NCBI GenBank assembly: GCA_024687745.1
Contig: JAILEM010000136.1
Location: forward strand, 18,328 to 82,327
From: Lachnospiraceae bacterium
GTDB lineage: Bacteria > Bacillota > Clostridia > Lachnospirales > Lachnospiraceae
Length of the DNA stretch: 64,000 bases
Direction: 5' to 3'
In this document: piece after piece, positions 16,870 through 25,481 of the stretch
Position numbering within the stretch: position 1 is the first letter of the stretch
How the letters are laid out: each line of letters begins with the position of its first letter
Translations under genes and position numbers: made by a program
Notes under the pieces: generated by a model
Databases searched by the model: none
What the model saw: only the letters and a program-made list of their open reading frames with translations
What the model was told of the DNA's origin: nothing

Positions 16870-17655
16870 ATGAGAGAGCACAGGATAAAAGCTCTTAATT
16901 TCATAAGTGTATTATCCGTTAAGACCTACGTCTGGTGTCTGTGTGTTACAGTCATGACAGTTTTTCTGTGTATCAGCTTTTTTACGACAGATTCTTATGA
17001 CGGGGATCTTTCTGTCCGTGGGCAGGCTGTGAAGCCGACGGAAAGAGCGACCTATAACGATCAGACATATGTTATAGAGACGTTGTCTGAATTGGACAGC
17101 TCAATGGGAATGAACGGACTGACTGCCGGAATAAACAATATCCAGATCATTGATACCCTGACTGTAAAGACGCTTAGCAATAAGAAGGACGGTAAGGATA
17201 TTGACAGACTGGATAACCCGTATCGTATACTTACGGCAGAGCAGATGGAGTCATTGAGTAACGGCTGCCTTCCCGGTAATGAGACCATCAGATCCAAAAA
17301 GAGGATATCTGTCGAGGATTATCTTTCTTTATGTAAGCTTGTTGAAGCGGAAGCCGCTACAGAAGACAGAGAAGGAAAGCGTCTTGTAGCCAATGTTATA
17401 ATAAACAGGGTTTCAAGCAAACGTTTTCCGGATACCATTTATGATGCTATCTTTGAAACCGGTCAGTTTGAACCGGTGAGCAGGGGAGGCTATAATAAGG
17501 CAATACCCACAGATGATACAAAGGTAGCGGTGATCGGAGCGCTGAACGGTATGGATGATTCCTCCGGTGCACTTTATTTCCAAAAGAGCAGGGCAAAGAT
17601 ATGGGGCGATAAGGTTTATCTTTTCCGGTACGGAGCACATTCATTCTACCGATAG
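16870..17655 (+). CDS. SleB/CwlJ-type cell wall hydrolase with N-terminal membrane anchor
   Basis: A 261-aa protein. Residues 16-38 form a signal-anchor helix. Residues 145-261 match the Hydrolase_2 (SleB/CwlJ) family of peptidoglycan lytic enzymes, with LCKLVEAEAATEDREGKRLVANVIINRV, here given as overlapping parts LVEAEAATEDREGKR and VANVIINRV. GQFEPVSRGGYNKA, GALYFQKS and the C-terminal GAHSFYR complete the domain. The first Glu of the VEAEA segment is the likely catalytic acid of the family. In spore formers these enzymes act in germination; in other clostridia they act in wall turnover. Translation may be modulated by the hairpin that encloses its ribosome binding site. Confidence 0.85.
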   Translation: MREHRIKALNFISVLSVKTYVWCLCVTVMTVFLCISFFTTDSYDGDLSVRGQAVKPTERATYNDQTYVIETLSELDSSMGMNGLTAGINNIQIIDTLTVKTLSNKKDGKDIDRLDNPYRILTAEQMESLSNGCLPGNETIRSKKRISVEDYLSLCKLVEAEAATEDREGKRLVANVIINRVSSKRFPDTIYDAIFETGQFEPVSRGGYNKAIPTDDTKVAVIGALNGMDDSSGALYFQKSRAKIWGDKVYLFRYGAHSFYR

Positions 17656-17699
17656 CCGGGAAAGGCTATAACAGAAATCAAAATTTAAGGTATGATAAA

Positions 17700-17726
17700 G
17701 CGGGATCTTTTAATGGATCCCGCTTA
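17700..17726. terminator. Bidirectional terminator between SleB-like and AP2-like genes
   Basis: GCGGGATC / GATCCCGC stem with an 8-nt loop, flanked by A- and T-rich sequence on both sides. The AP2-like stop codon lies inside it. Confidence 0.75.
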
Positions 17727-18501
17727 ATTTATATATTTTATCCGATATCGTAAGGCCTGTATATATCCGCGCATAATCTGAGGGGGAGAGGTCATCTATG
17801 TAATTAAGCTCATATTTTTTCCCGAATCCCTTAGACATAAGAATATCGGCGGCTTTGTTATAGGCTATGGCGGCCTCTGTGCAGCTTTCGTACTCGCCTA
17901 TAAGGTAATTTCCGTTTATCAGAATCTTAGCCTTATAAGTGATACGGTTGTTCTTTTTCTGCCTTATCACACCGTTATAGCTGTTGATGATCTCTATGTT
18001 TTCATATCTGTAATCATATTCATCGCCGTTAATGAAAACATAATCCCTTCCCGCGACGGCATGACTTTTTATCCCGTAACGGTGGCGCAGATTAAGCTGC
18101 ATACCGTAATCGGCCACAAAAAAATGCCCCTTTCTTCTCTGGATGCGGTGACTTGAATAAAAGAAAATATCCTCTATATCAAATTTAAATACAGTGTCGC
18201 TGTCAAGATAGTATTCGATATAGGTATTCTGCAGATAAACGGGATTTTTAATGTAAACATCATTGTCCCTGAAATTTATGAGAGTTATATATTTATCATG
18301 ACTTAAGAGCATTAAGGGATCATAATCCGTGATACCATAAGCCCCTTTAAGGATGTCAAGAGCATTATAATAAGCTTTTGTGGCGGATTCCCCGTTATCA
18401 AAGCTCCCTAAGCTTATGTGCTTGTTTTTGTATGTGACGGAGCTTCTGAAATACAAAGTGCCGTCTTTTTTATGTGCGGGATATACGCCCTTAAGACCCA
18501 T
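17710..18501 (-). CDS. Protein with two AP2-like DNA-binding repeats and an HNH-like remnant
   Basis: About 263 aa. Two segments resemble the AP2 DNA-binding fold. The first, near the N-terminus, has GVYPAHKKDGTLYFRSSV, HISLGSFDNGESATKAYYNA. The second, near residues 185-245, has GVIRQKKNNRITYKAKI, LIGEYESCTEAAIAYNKAA. Just before the second repeat, VFINGDEYDYRYENIEII aligns with the HNH homing-endonuclease motif (DHxNGDxxDNRxENL), but the metal/catalytic His is replaced. This suggests a domesticated or dead HNH-AP2 endonuclease used for DNA binding. The frame extends to a TTG at 18516, but AAAGGTGAT precedes the ATG at 18501. It is divergent from a WYL regulator. No function is known. Confidence 0.65.
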   Translation of the reverse strand: MGLKGVYPAHKKDGTLYFRSSVTYKNKHISLGSFDNGESATKAYYNALDILKGAYGITDYDPLMLLSHDKYITLINFRDNDVYIKNPVYLQNTYIEYYLDSDTVFKFDIEDIFFYSSHRIQRRKGHFFVADYGMQLNLRHRYGIKSHAVAGRDYVFINGDEYDYRYENIEIINSYNGVIRQKKNNRITYKAKILINGNYLIGEYESCTEAAIAYNKAADILMSKGFGKKYELNYIDDLSPSDYARIYTGLTISDKIYKLSGIH

Positions 18502-18548
18502 GACATCACCTTTCAAACCCTGTTTTAAACAATTGACTGGGATTTATA

Positions 18549-18569
18549 TATAATGTATCATATAATGTA
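18549..18569 (+). repeat. Tandem TATAATGTA repeat in the AP2-like/WYL divergent gap
   Basis: Two identical 9-mers (18549-18557 and 18561-18569), 12 bp apart, about 40 nt upstream of the WYL gene start. They include -10-like sequences and could also be an operator. A TTGACT at 18533 is not at a normal spacing to either. Confidence 0.45.
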
Positions 18570-18606
18570 CACATAATAAACTCTTTCCAAGAATAAGGAG
18601 GGTAAA

Positions 18607-19587
18607 ATGGCAAAATCAGCGAGACAAAAGCTTAAACTGTTGTACTTAAGGGATATTCTTTTGAGAGAATCGGACGAGAACCATCCGCTTAATGCTCCCG
18701 CCCTTATAAAAAGACTTAAAGATCATGATATAGAGGCAGAGAGAAAAAGCATCTACAATGATATAGAAAACCTTGCCGATTACGGAATGGATCTTTTAAA
18801 GCTTGACGGAAGGGACGGAGGCTATTTTGTCGGATCCTCCGATTTCGAACTGGCCGAGTTAAAGCTTCTTGTAGATGCCGTACAATCCTGCAGATTCATC
18901 ACATCGAGGAAATCGGACCAGCTAATAAAAAAGATCTCTTCCCTCACAAATATATATGATGAAGAAAAGCTCAAAAGACAGGTGTATTCCGTAAACAGGA
19001 TAAAAACCCAGAACGAATCCGTATTTTATGCCATAGATGACATAAATGCCGCGATCCTTGAAAATAAGAATATCAACTTTCTGTATATGAAATGGAATTC
19101 CGATAAGAAGCTGGTACCAAGACGTGACGGGGTAAAATACCATGTGACTCCCATAGCCCTTATCTGGGACGACGAATATTATTATCTTCTGGCACTTGAT
19201 CTTTCCGATAATAAAAGAAAGCATTTCAGGGTGGATAAGATCAAGACCGTTGAAAAGCTTGAGGAAAGATCGGAAAGGCTAAAGGAGAAGATAGATATAG
19301 CCGGATATTCAAAAAAGGTATTCGGAATGTACGGCGGAAAAACAGAGTCGGTTTCGGTGAGATGTCCGGAGGATAAGGTTGGTATATTTATAGACAGGCT
19401 CGGAAGCGATATATCGATATTCAAGGAGGATAACGGGAAGGTAAGGATACATACCGAGGTCCAGGTCTCAGATGCCTTTTTCGGATGGATAGCCTCACTT
19501 GGGCCGGATATAGTTATTACGGGTTCCGAGGATGTCAGGAAGGGATACATAAGCTTTATCAAAGACCAGCTGAACAATTATATGTAA
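18607..19587 (+). CDS. WYL-domain transcriptional regulator (YafY type)
   Basis: A 326-aa regulator. Residues 5-65 form a winged helix-turn-helix (LKLLYLRDILL, ALIKRLKDHDIEAERKSIYNDIENL). The WYL domain follows at about 140-215, with INFLYMKWNSDKK, VTPIALIWDDEYYYLLAL and KHFRVDKIK. A C-terminal WCX-type region (about 230-320) completes the usual architecture. WYL proteins bind nucleic acids or nucleotides as ligands and often control DNA-damage or defence genes, but no defence genes are adjacent. AAGGAGG precedes the ATG. It is divergent from the AP2-like gene and may regulate it or itself. Confidence 0.88.
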   Translation: MAKSARQKLKLLYLRDILLRESDENHPLNAPALIKRLKDHDIEAERKSIYNDIENLADYGMDLLKLDGRDGGYFVGSSDFELAELKLLVDAVQSCRFITSRKSDQLIKKISSLTNIYDEEKLKRQVYSVNRIKTQNESVFYAIDDINAAILENKNINFLYMKWNSDKKLVPRRDGVKYHVTPIALIWDDEYYYLLALDLSDNKRKHFRVDKIKTVEKLEERSERLKEKIDIAGYSKKVFGMYGGKTESVSVRCPEDKVGIFIDRLGSDISIFKEDNGKVRIHTEVQVSDAFFGWIASLGPDIVITGSEDVRKGYISFIKDQLNNYM

Positions 19588-19617
19588 GGTCAGAAGTTAT
19601 AAAAACGGAGGTTTGGA

Positions 19618-20556
19618 ATGAAGAAAAATGTAAGAACGATCGTTGCTTTATTAATCATGATATCTGTTTTTGCTCTCTTTGGGTGCAGTGCAGAGACAGA
19701 GCCTGTAAAGGAGGAAGCTAAGGCAGTAGAAGAGACGGCGGAAAGCTCTTCTGAAGATGTAAAGCAGGATACCGTTTCCGGGACAGAAGAAGCAGAAAGC
19801 TCAGAGGAGGTATCGGAAGAACCTGAGGTAACGGTAGAAGCAGAAGAGGCAGAAGAGGAAACGGAAGACACCACCGGAGATCTTAAAGAGAACGCAGCTG
19901 ATAAGGGAGAAACAGATGAGGCTGTGACAGAGGATGAAGGAAATACAAAGGATAATGATCAGTCCGGAGCGGGTTTAAAGGGCAGTACTCCTACGATAGT
20001 ATGGCTTGGCGACTCACTGACACAGGGATCACTTGGGGATATGGATGACAATCTTCCAAACGCTCCTTATGAGAAGCTTAAGCAGCTCAGCGGTGCAAAT
20101 GTTGAAGGCTATGGTTATTATGCATTTAAGACCGAAGAGATATTGTGGTCCTATACTGCGGAAAATGTGGCAAATCAGGTGCCCGATCCCGAAAAGATAT
20201 ATGTGTTCTGGGTGGGATCCAATGATTTCGTTCATGTCGGTTCTTCGACCAATACAGATGTAGACTTTGTCGCAGACCAGATAGATAAATTTGTTACAAA
20301 TAATGCGCTTGATAAATATATCGTGCTTGGAACTACCTCAAGGTGGGAATTAAGGGAAAATGAAGAGCATCCCAGACAGAGCGATATCATAAACCGGCTT
20401 ATGAGCGAAAGGTATGGAGATCGTTTCCTTAATGTAGATACAATCCTTAATGATGATACAAGTTATGTATTTGATTCGATACATCTGACACAGGAAGCTT
20501 ATGACGGTGTGGCAGCCCTTGTATATGAAAAGCTAAAAAGCATGGGTTACCTTTAA
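19618..20556 (+). CDS. SGNH/GDSL-type hydrolase, predicted lipoprotein
   Basis: A 312-aa protein. The signal peptide ends in the lipobox VFALFGC, so Cys23 should be lipidated. A low-complexity, very acidic Glu/Ser/Thr/Ala linker (residues 25-115) leads to an SGNH hydrolase fold. Its motifs are VWLGDSLTQGS (block I, nucleophile Ser), WVGSNDF (block III) and DSIHLTQEAY (block V, Asp/His). The family includes esterases and acyl-ester hydrolases acting on polysaccharides. The surface location suggests a role on wall or plant polysaccharide esters, which is inference. It lies 30 nt after the WYL regulator gene. Confidence 0.85.
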   Translation: MKKNVRTIVALLIMISVFALFGCSAETEPVKEEAKAVEETAESSSEDVKQDTVSGTEEAESSEEVSEEPEVTVEAEEAEEETEDTTGDLKENAADKGETDEAVTEDEGNTKDNDQSGAGLKGSTPTIVWLGDSLTQGSLGDMDDNLPNAPYEKLKQLSGANVEGYGYYAFKTEEILWSYTAENVANQVPDPEKIYVFWVGSNDFVHVGSSTNTDVDFVADQIDKFVTNNALDKYIVLGTTSRWELRENEEHPRQSDIINRLMSERYGDRFLNVDTILNDDTSYVFDSIHLTQEAYDGVAALVYEKLKSMGYL

Positions 20557-20570
20557 GCCCTTTTGTCAGC

Positions 20571-20599
20571 TTGACAATCAGAGCACAGTAGACTATTAT
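20571..20599 (+). promoter_or_regulatory. Sigma-A promoter of nrdDG
   Basis: TTGACA (perfect), 17 nt, TATTAT. The predicted start of transcription, about 20606, falls in the first NrdR-like box. Confidence 0.65.
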
Positions 20600-20603
20600 A
20601 ATA

Positions 20604-20649
20604 CCACAAGATATTGACGACGGTCTCCCAAACGCCACTAGATATGTCC
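20604..20649 (+). promoter_or_regulatory. Pair of putative NrdR boxes
   Basis: CCACAAGATATTGAC (20604-20618) and CCACTAGATATGTCC (20635-20649) share CCAC-AGATAT, and their starts are 31 bp apart. NrdR, the repressor of ribonucleotide reductase genes, binds tandem 16-bp palindrome-like boxes about three helical turns apart. Position just after the -10 suits repression. Confidence 0.65.
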
Positions 20650-20661
20650 GCGTTTGGGGGA
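20624..20661 (+). repeat. Inverted repeat enclosing the second NrdR-like box
   Basis: TCTCCCAAACGC and GCGTTTGGGGGA form a 12-bp stem with one G-T pair. The second NrdR-like box occupies the 14-nt loop. No T-run follows, so it is not a standard terminator. It lies in the nrdD leader. Confidence 0.6.
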
Positions 20662-20716
20662 TTTGTGGTCTATAAACTACTGTATATAACATGATTTAAA
20701 AGGATGGACCGGCATT

Positions 20717-22903
20717 ATGGGAAAAGAAAAAGAAAAAAAACAGGAAGAGATCAATTATGCTGAGCTTTATAAACCCAACAGGGAAATAAGGATGATCAAA
20801 AAAGACGGCACCAGAGAGAAGTTCAATGTTCAGAAGGTCATCGATGCCGTCGGAAAATCAGCATACAGGGCACTGACAAAGTTTACCGAAGAGGAGAAGG
20901 CTTTTATCTGCCAGAAGGTTGTGGATAAGGTAAATGAGATAGAAGGCGATGAAGTGCCTATTCCCGTTATGCATAATATAGTAGAGAGCGCATTGGAGGA
21001 AGTAAAGCCCATAGTTGCAAAATCCTACAGGGATTACAGGAATTATAAGCAGGACTTTGTCCGTATGCTTGATGATGTTTATAAAAAAAGCCAGTCCATC
21101 ATGTATATAGGCGATAAGGAGAATGCAAATACAGATTCTGCTCTTGTATCAACCAAACGAAGCCTTATCTTTAACCAGCTCAACAAGGAGCTGTATCAGA
21201 AATTCTTCATGACCACGGAAGAGATACAGGCCTGCAGGGACGGATATATATATGTGCATGATATGTCAGCAAGAAGAGATACGATGAACTGCTGCCTTTT
21301 TGATGTCAATGAAGTCTTAACAGGCGGATTTGAAATGGGAAATATATGGTATAACGAGCCAAAGACCTTAGATGTGTGCTTCGATGTGATAGGTGATATA
21401 GTACTATCGGCCGCATCCCAGCAATATGGCGGATTTACTGTTCCAAGCGTTGATCTTATCCTTGAAAAATATGCCGAGCTCTCATATCAGAAGTATATAA
21501 AGAAGTATATGGATCTTGGTATAGACAGGGAAAAGGCCGAAGAGGTGGCTTATAACGATGTTGAAAGAGATTATGAGCAGGGCTTTCAGGGCTGGGAATA
21601 TAAGTTCAATACCGTGGCTTCCTCGAGAGGAGATTATCCCTTCATCACAGTTACCGCAGGAACAGGTACGGGGAGGTTTGCAAAGCTTGCAACGATCAAG
21701 ATGTTGGAGGTCCGCAGAAAGGGTCAGGGAAAGAAGGATTGTAAGAAGCCGGTTCTTTTCCCCAAAATAGTATTTCTGTATGATGAAAATCTTCACGGAC
21801 CGGGCAAAGAGCTTGAGGATGTCTTTGAAGCGGGAATAGAGTGTTCGGCCAAAACAATGTATCCTGACTGGCTATCCCTCACAGGTAAGGGATATATAGC
21901 TTCCATGTATAAAAGATACGGAAAGATAATATCTCCCATGGGCTGCAGGGCATTTCTGTCCCCCTGGTATGAAAGGGGAGGAATGTATCCCCAAGATGAC
22001 GATGATGTGCCTGTTTTTGTGGGGAGGTTCAATATCGGTGCAGTATCCTTACATCTGCCCATGATCCTTGCAAAATCAAGACAGGAATCCAGGGATTTTT
22101 ATGAGGTCCTTGATTATTATCTTGAGCTTATAAGGGGACTTCACAAGAGGACCTATGCATATCTGGGTGAGATGAGAGCCTCCACCAATCCGCTCGCATA
22201 CTGCGAGGGCGGCTTCTATCAGGGCCATTTAAAGCTTACCGACAAGATAAAGCCCTTACTTAAATATGCCACAGCATCCTTTGGGATAACGGCATTTAAT
22301 GAGTTACAGGAGCTTTATAACGGGAAGAGCCTTGTGGAGGACGGAGAGTTTGCCATTGAGGTGCTTGAGTATATCAACAAAAAGATAGAGCAGTTCAAGG
22401 AGGAGGATCATAATCTTTATGCCATATACGGGACTCCCGCAGAAAGTCTGTGCGGACTCCAGGTACAGCAGTTCCGTAAGAAATACGGAATAATCGAGAA
22501 TGTTTCGGACAGGGAGTATGTATCCAATTCCTTCCACTGTCATGTTACGGAGGATATCACCCCCATACAGAAGCAGAACAAGGAATACAGGTTCTGGGAG
22601 CTTTCAAACGGAGGAAAGATACAGTATGTCAAGTATCCGATAGATTATAATATCGATGCCATAAAGACACTTGTCAGAAGAGCCATGGATATGGGACTTT
22701 ATGAGGGAGTCAATCTTTCTCTGGCATATTGTGATGACTGTGGACACCAGGAGCTTGAGATGGATGTATGTCCCGTATGCGGAAGCAGAAATCTCACAAA
22801 GATAGAGAGGATGAACGGATATCTTTCTTATTCTCGTGTGCACGGTGATACAAGGCTTAATGAGGCCAAGATGGCTGAGATCGCCGAGAGAAAAAGCATG
22901 TGA
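20717..22903 (+). CDS. nrdD: Anaerobic ribonucleoside-triphosphate reductase
   Basis: A 728-aa class III reductase that makes dNTPs from NTPs using a glycyl radical. An N-terminal ATP-cone (about residues 18-108, MIKKDGTREKFNVQKV) provides allosteric control. The catalytic core carries the MNCCLFDVNEVLTGGF segment. The C-terminus has a four-cysteine zinc site (CDDCGHQELEMDVCPVCG) and the glycyl radical loop RMNGYL, followed by the usual short tail. Its activase nrdG is directly downstream. Tandem NrdR-like boxes overlap the promoter. Confidence 0.97.
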   Translation: MGKEKEKKQEEINYAELYKPNREIRMIKKDGTREKFNVQKVIDAVGKSAYRALTKFTEEEKAFICQKVVDKVNEIEGDEVPIPVMHNIVESALEEVKPIVAKSYRDYRNYKQDFVRMLDDVYKKSQSIMYIGDKENANTDSALVSTKRSLIFNQLNKELYQKFFMTTEEIQACRDGYIYVHDMSARRDTMNCCLFDVNEVLTGGFEMGNIWYNEPKTLDVCFDVIGDIVLSAASQQYGGFTVPSVDLILEKYAELSYQKYIKKYMDLGIDREKAEEVAYNDVERDYEQGFQGWEYKFNTVASSRGDYPFITVTAGTGTGRFAKLATIKMLEVRRKGQGKKDCKKPVLFPKIVFLYDENLHGPGKELEDVFEAGIECSAKTMYPDWLSLTGKGYIASMYKRYGKIISPMGCRAFLSPWYERGGMYPQDDDDVPVFVGRFNIGAVSLHLPMILAKSRQESRDFYEVLDYYLELIRGLHKRTYAYLGEMRASTNPLAYCEGGFYQGHLKLTDKIKPLLKYATASFGITAFNELQELYNGKSLVEDGEFAIEVLEYINKKIEQFKEEDHNLYAIYGTPAESLCGLQVQQFRKKYGIIENVSDREYVSNSFHCHVTEDITPIQKQNKEYRFWELSNGGKIQYVKYPIDYNIDAIKTLVRRAMDMGLYEGVNLSLAYCDDCGHQELEMDVCPVCGSRNLTKIERMNGYLSYSRVHGDTRLNEAKMAEIAERKSM

Positions 22904-22946
22904 TCCGGTCAGATCATTATAAGATATATTTGGAGAAAAATTTAAA

Positions 22947-23468
22947 ATGAGATATCATAATATAACAAAGGATGATATGCTGAACGGAGACGGACTAAGG
23001 GTCGTCTTGTGGGTATCAGGCTGTAATCATTGCTGTGAGGGATGTCAGAACCCGGTGACATGGGATCCAAACGGCGGACTTCTATTTGATGAAGCAGCAA
23101 AGCAGGAGATATTTGAAGAACTTGAGCATGATTATATTTCGGGGATAACCTTCAGCGGCGGGGATCCGATGCATTCCGCAAACAGGATGGATGTTAAGGA
23201 GCTCATGAAGGAGATAAAGGAGAAGTATCCCGATAAGACTATATGGATGTATACCGGAGCTCTCTGGGAGGAAGTAAAGGATTCGCCCATAATGCCCATG
23301 GTAGATGTTTTGGTGGACGGAGAGTTTGAGATAGATAAGCTTGATCCCAAGCTTTTATGGAAGGGGTCTAAGAACCAGAGAGTCATCGATGTAAAGAAAA
23401 CTCTCGCAGGGGATGATCCGGGGATTCCTGTTTTATACTGCGGAGATTATGAACGTTTGGTACATTGA
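22947..23468 (+). CDS. nrdG: Anaerobic ribonucleotide reductase activating protein
   Basis: A 173-aa radical SAM enzyme that installs the glycyl radical on NrdD. The cluster motif is C-x3-C-x2-C in SGCNHCCEGCQNP, followed by TFSGGDPMH for SAM binding. It starts 43 nt after nrdD with a weak ribosome binding site (GGAGAAA). Confidence 0.96.
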   Translation: MRYHNITKDDMLNGDGLRVVLWVSGCNHCCEGCQNPVTWDPNGGLLFDEAAKQEIFEELEHDYISGITFSGGDPMHSANRMDVKELMKEIKEKYPDKTIWMYTGALWEEVKDSPIMPMVDVLVDGEFEIDKLDPKLLWKGSKNQRVIDVKKTLAGDDPGIPVLYCGDYERLVH

Positions 23469-23522
23469 GGTAAGTATGACAGCCCGATACACGGACAGTG
23501 AGTTTTGGAATCAGGAGGAGAG

Positions 23523-24032
23523 ATGCAGAAGATAGCCAGATTTTATAAGGTTTCGTATTCACAGTTTGAGAGAGACTGGATGGACAGCTTTGGTTCGGAG
23601 CCTGATGAGATAAGAAAGATATATGAGGAGATAAAGCTTCCCAAAAGAGCGACAAGGGGATCGGCAGGTTATGATTTCTTCAGCCCCATAAATATTGAGC
23701 TCGGACCGGGTGAAACCGTTAAGATACCCACAGGTGTCCGGGTTTCCATAGAGGAAGGCTGGGTCCTTAATCTGTATCCAAGGAGCGGACTTGGGTTTAA
23801 ATACAGGCTTCAGCTCAATAATACGGTCGGTATAATCGACAGCGATTATTATTATTCCGACAATGAAGGCCATATTTTTTCAAAGATCACAAATGATTCG
23901 AATGAAGGACGGACGATAAGGATCTGTTCGGGAGACGGATTTATGCAGGGTATTTTCACGGAATACGGCATAACCTATGATGATGATGTTACAGAAGTAA
24001 GAAACGGTGGCTTTGGAAGCACCTCAAAATAA
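23523..24032 (+). CDS. dut: dUTP diphosphatase, with an N-terminal extension
   Basis: A 169-aa trimeric-type dUTPase converting dUTP to dUMP. The five motifs are visible: RGSAGYDFF, a weak motif 2/3 in PRSGLGFKYR and NNTVGIIDSDY, GFMQGIFTEYG, and the C-terminal arm RNGGFGSTSK. About 38 residues (KVSYSQFERDWMDSFG and following) precede the usual start; this extended form also occurs in phage and Lachnospiraceae homologues, from memory. AGGAGGAG sits before the ATG at 23523, so the in-frame TTG at 23505 was not used. Grouping with nrdDG fits dNTP pool control. Confidence 0.9.
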   Translation: MQKIARFYKVSYSQFERDWMDSFGSEPDEIRKIYEEIKLPKRATRGSAGYDFFSPINIELGPGETVKIPTGVRVSIEEGWVLNLYPRSGLGFKYRLQLNNTVGIIDSDYYYSDNEGHIFSKITNDSNEGRTIRICSGDGFMQGIFTEYGITYDDDVTEVRNGGFGSTSK

Positions 24033-24053
24033 TAAAAACCGATTATCGGCGGA

Positions 24054-24080
24054 TACCTCGCAGCATACTGCGGGGTATTT
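24054..24080 (+). terminator. Hairpin after dut
   Basis: TACCTCGCAG / CTGCGGGGTA form a 10-bp stem (one T-G pair) with a CATA loop, then TTT. It is a moderate terminator or attenuator in the 75-nt gap. Confidence 0.6.
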
Positions 24081-24107
24081 ACATATACGCAGGAGAAGGG
24101 AGCCCTG

Positions 24108-25481
24108 ATGAGAAAACACCTTATCAGTAAGGTTAGAGAGGGAAGCATAGCAAAGGAATTTGATATAGTTCCCGGCGATAAGCTGACGGCCATAAACGGT
24201 AAGGAGATACTTGACTATTTCGATTACGAGTATTATATTACCGAAGATTATCTTGAAATGTATATAGAAAAGGAAAACGGTGAGGAGCTCATACTTGAGA
24301 TCGATAAGGATCCCGAGGAGGAGATAGGGCTTGAATTTAAGACCGGAATGATGGATAATTACCGCTCCTGCTGTAACAAATGTATATTCTGCTTTATTGA
24401 CCAGATGCCAAAGGGTATGCGGGAGAGTCTTTATTTTAAGGATGACGACTCAAGACTTTCATTTCTTCACGGAAATTATATAACATTAACCAACATGTCA
24501 GATACCGATATCGAGAGGATAATAAAGTACCACATGTCTCCGATATACATATCATTCCAGACTACAAACCCTGAATTAAGATGCATGATGCTCGGAAATA
24601 AAAATGCGGGAAAGGCTCTTGAAAAGGTGGACAGACTCTTCAGGGCCGGCATTGAGATGAACGGACAGATCGTTCTCTGCAAGGGTATAAACGACGCAGA
24701 AGAACTTGAAAGATCGATCAGCGATCTCTCTGAATATGCGCCCTTATTAAGGAGTGTTTCGGTCGTTCCGGTGGGACTTACCAAATTCAGGGAGGGGCTG
24801 TATCCTCTTGAACCCTTTGAAAAAGAAGATGCAAAAAAGACCATAGATCTTATCGAAGGATGGCAGAATAAGATGTATAAGAAATATGGCTATCATTTTG
24901 TCCATGCCTCGGATGAGTTTTATCTTCTTGCAGAGAGGGAGCTGCCGGAGGAGGAAAGATATGACGGATATCTCCAGTATGAGAACGGTGTGGGAATGCT
25001 GAGGTCACAGACGGAGGATTTTGGGGAAGCGGTCGGAATACTTTCGGAAAGAGCAAAAACCGATGAAGGACTTAAGAGAAAAGAAAGGGAAGTATCCATT
25101 GCAACAGGGCTTCTTGCCTTTGAAACGATAAGAAGCATGGCATTAAGGATAAATGAGATACTGCCCGGCATCAGGATAAATGTATATCCCATAAAAAATG
25201 AATTCTTCGGGGAGAGGATCACGGTTACGGGCTTACTTACAGGGCAGGATATAATAAGGCAGCTCAAAGGAAAAAGACTCGGCGAGATCCTCTTACTCTC
25301 CGAATGCCTTGCAAGGGAAGAAGAGCCTGTTCTCCTTGACGATATAACCCTTGAAGACTTGGAAAAATCTTTACAAGTAAGGGTGGATATTGTAAAATCA
25401 AACGGTATGGATTTGATTGAAAAAACAGTGGGAGAAGTGATAAATGAGCAGACCGATCGTAGCAATAGTTGGAAGACCTAA
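24108..25481 (+). CDS. DUF512 family protein: PDZ plus radical-SAM-like Fe-S protein
   Basis: A 457-aa protein of the widespread DUF512/COG1625 family. A short PDZ-like domain (residues 1-65, SIAKEFDIVPGDKLTAINGK) precedes a radical-SAM-like region. That region has CCNKCIFCFIDQMPKGMR (C-x3-C-x2-C type), and the DUF512 domain occupies about residues 290-435. The family is nearly always next to der, as here, where the two genes overlap by 38 nt. No biochemical function is established. GGAGAAGGGAG lies before the ATG. Confidence 0.88.
   Translation: MRKHLISKVREGSIAKEFDIVPGDKLTAINGKEILDYFDYEYYITEDYLEMYIEKENGEELILEIDKDPEEEIGLEFKTGMMDNYRSCCNKCIFCFIDQMPKGMRESLYFKDDDSRLSFLHGNYITLTNMSDTDIERIIKYHMSPIYISFQTTNPELRCMMLGNKNAGKALEKVDRLFRAGIEMNGQIVLCKGINDAEELERSISDLSEYAPLLRSVSVVPVGLTKFREGLYPLEPFEKEDAKKTIDLIEGWQNKMYKKYGYHFVHASDEFYLLAERELPEEERYDGYLQYENGVGMLRSQTEDFGEAVGILSERAKTDEGLKRKEREVSIATGLLAFETIRSMALRINEILPGIRINVYPIKNEFFGERITVTGLLTGQDIIRQLKGKRLGEILLLSECLAREEEPVLLDDITLEDLEKSLQVRVDIVKSNGMDLIEKTVGEVINEQTDRSNSWKT
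25370..25398 (+). promoter_or_regulatory. Candidate sigma-A promoter inside the DUF512 gene, driving der
   Basis: TTTACA, 17 nt, TAAAAT, each 5/6 to consensus, in an A/T-rich patch that ends 46 nt before the der ATG. Confidence 0.4.

Noticed and set aside
18607..19587. WYL regulator as a sign of a phage-defence island
   Set aside because: No nuclease, methyltransferase, CRISPR or abortive-infection gene is adjacent; neighbours are envelope and nucleotide genes.
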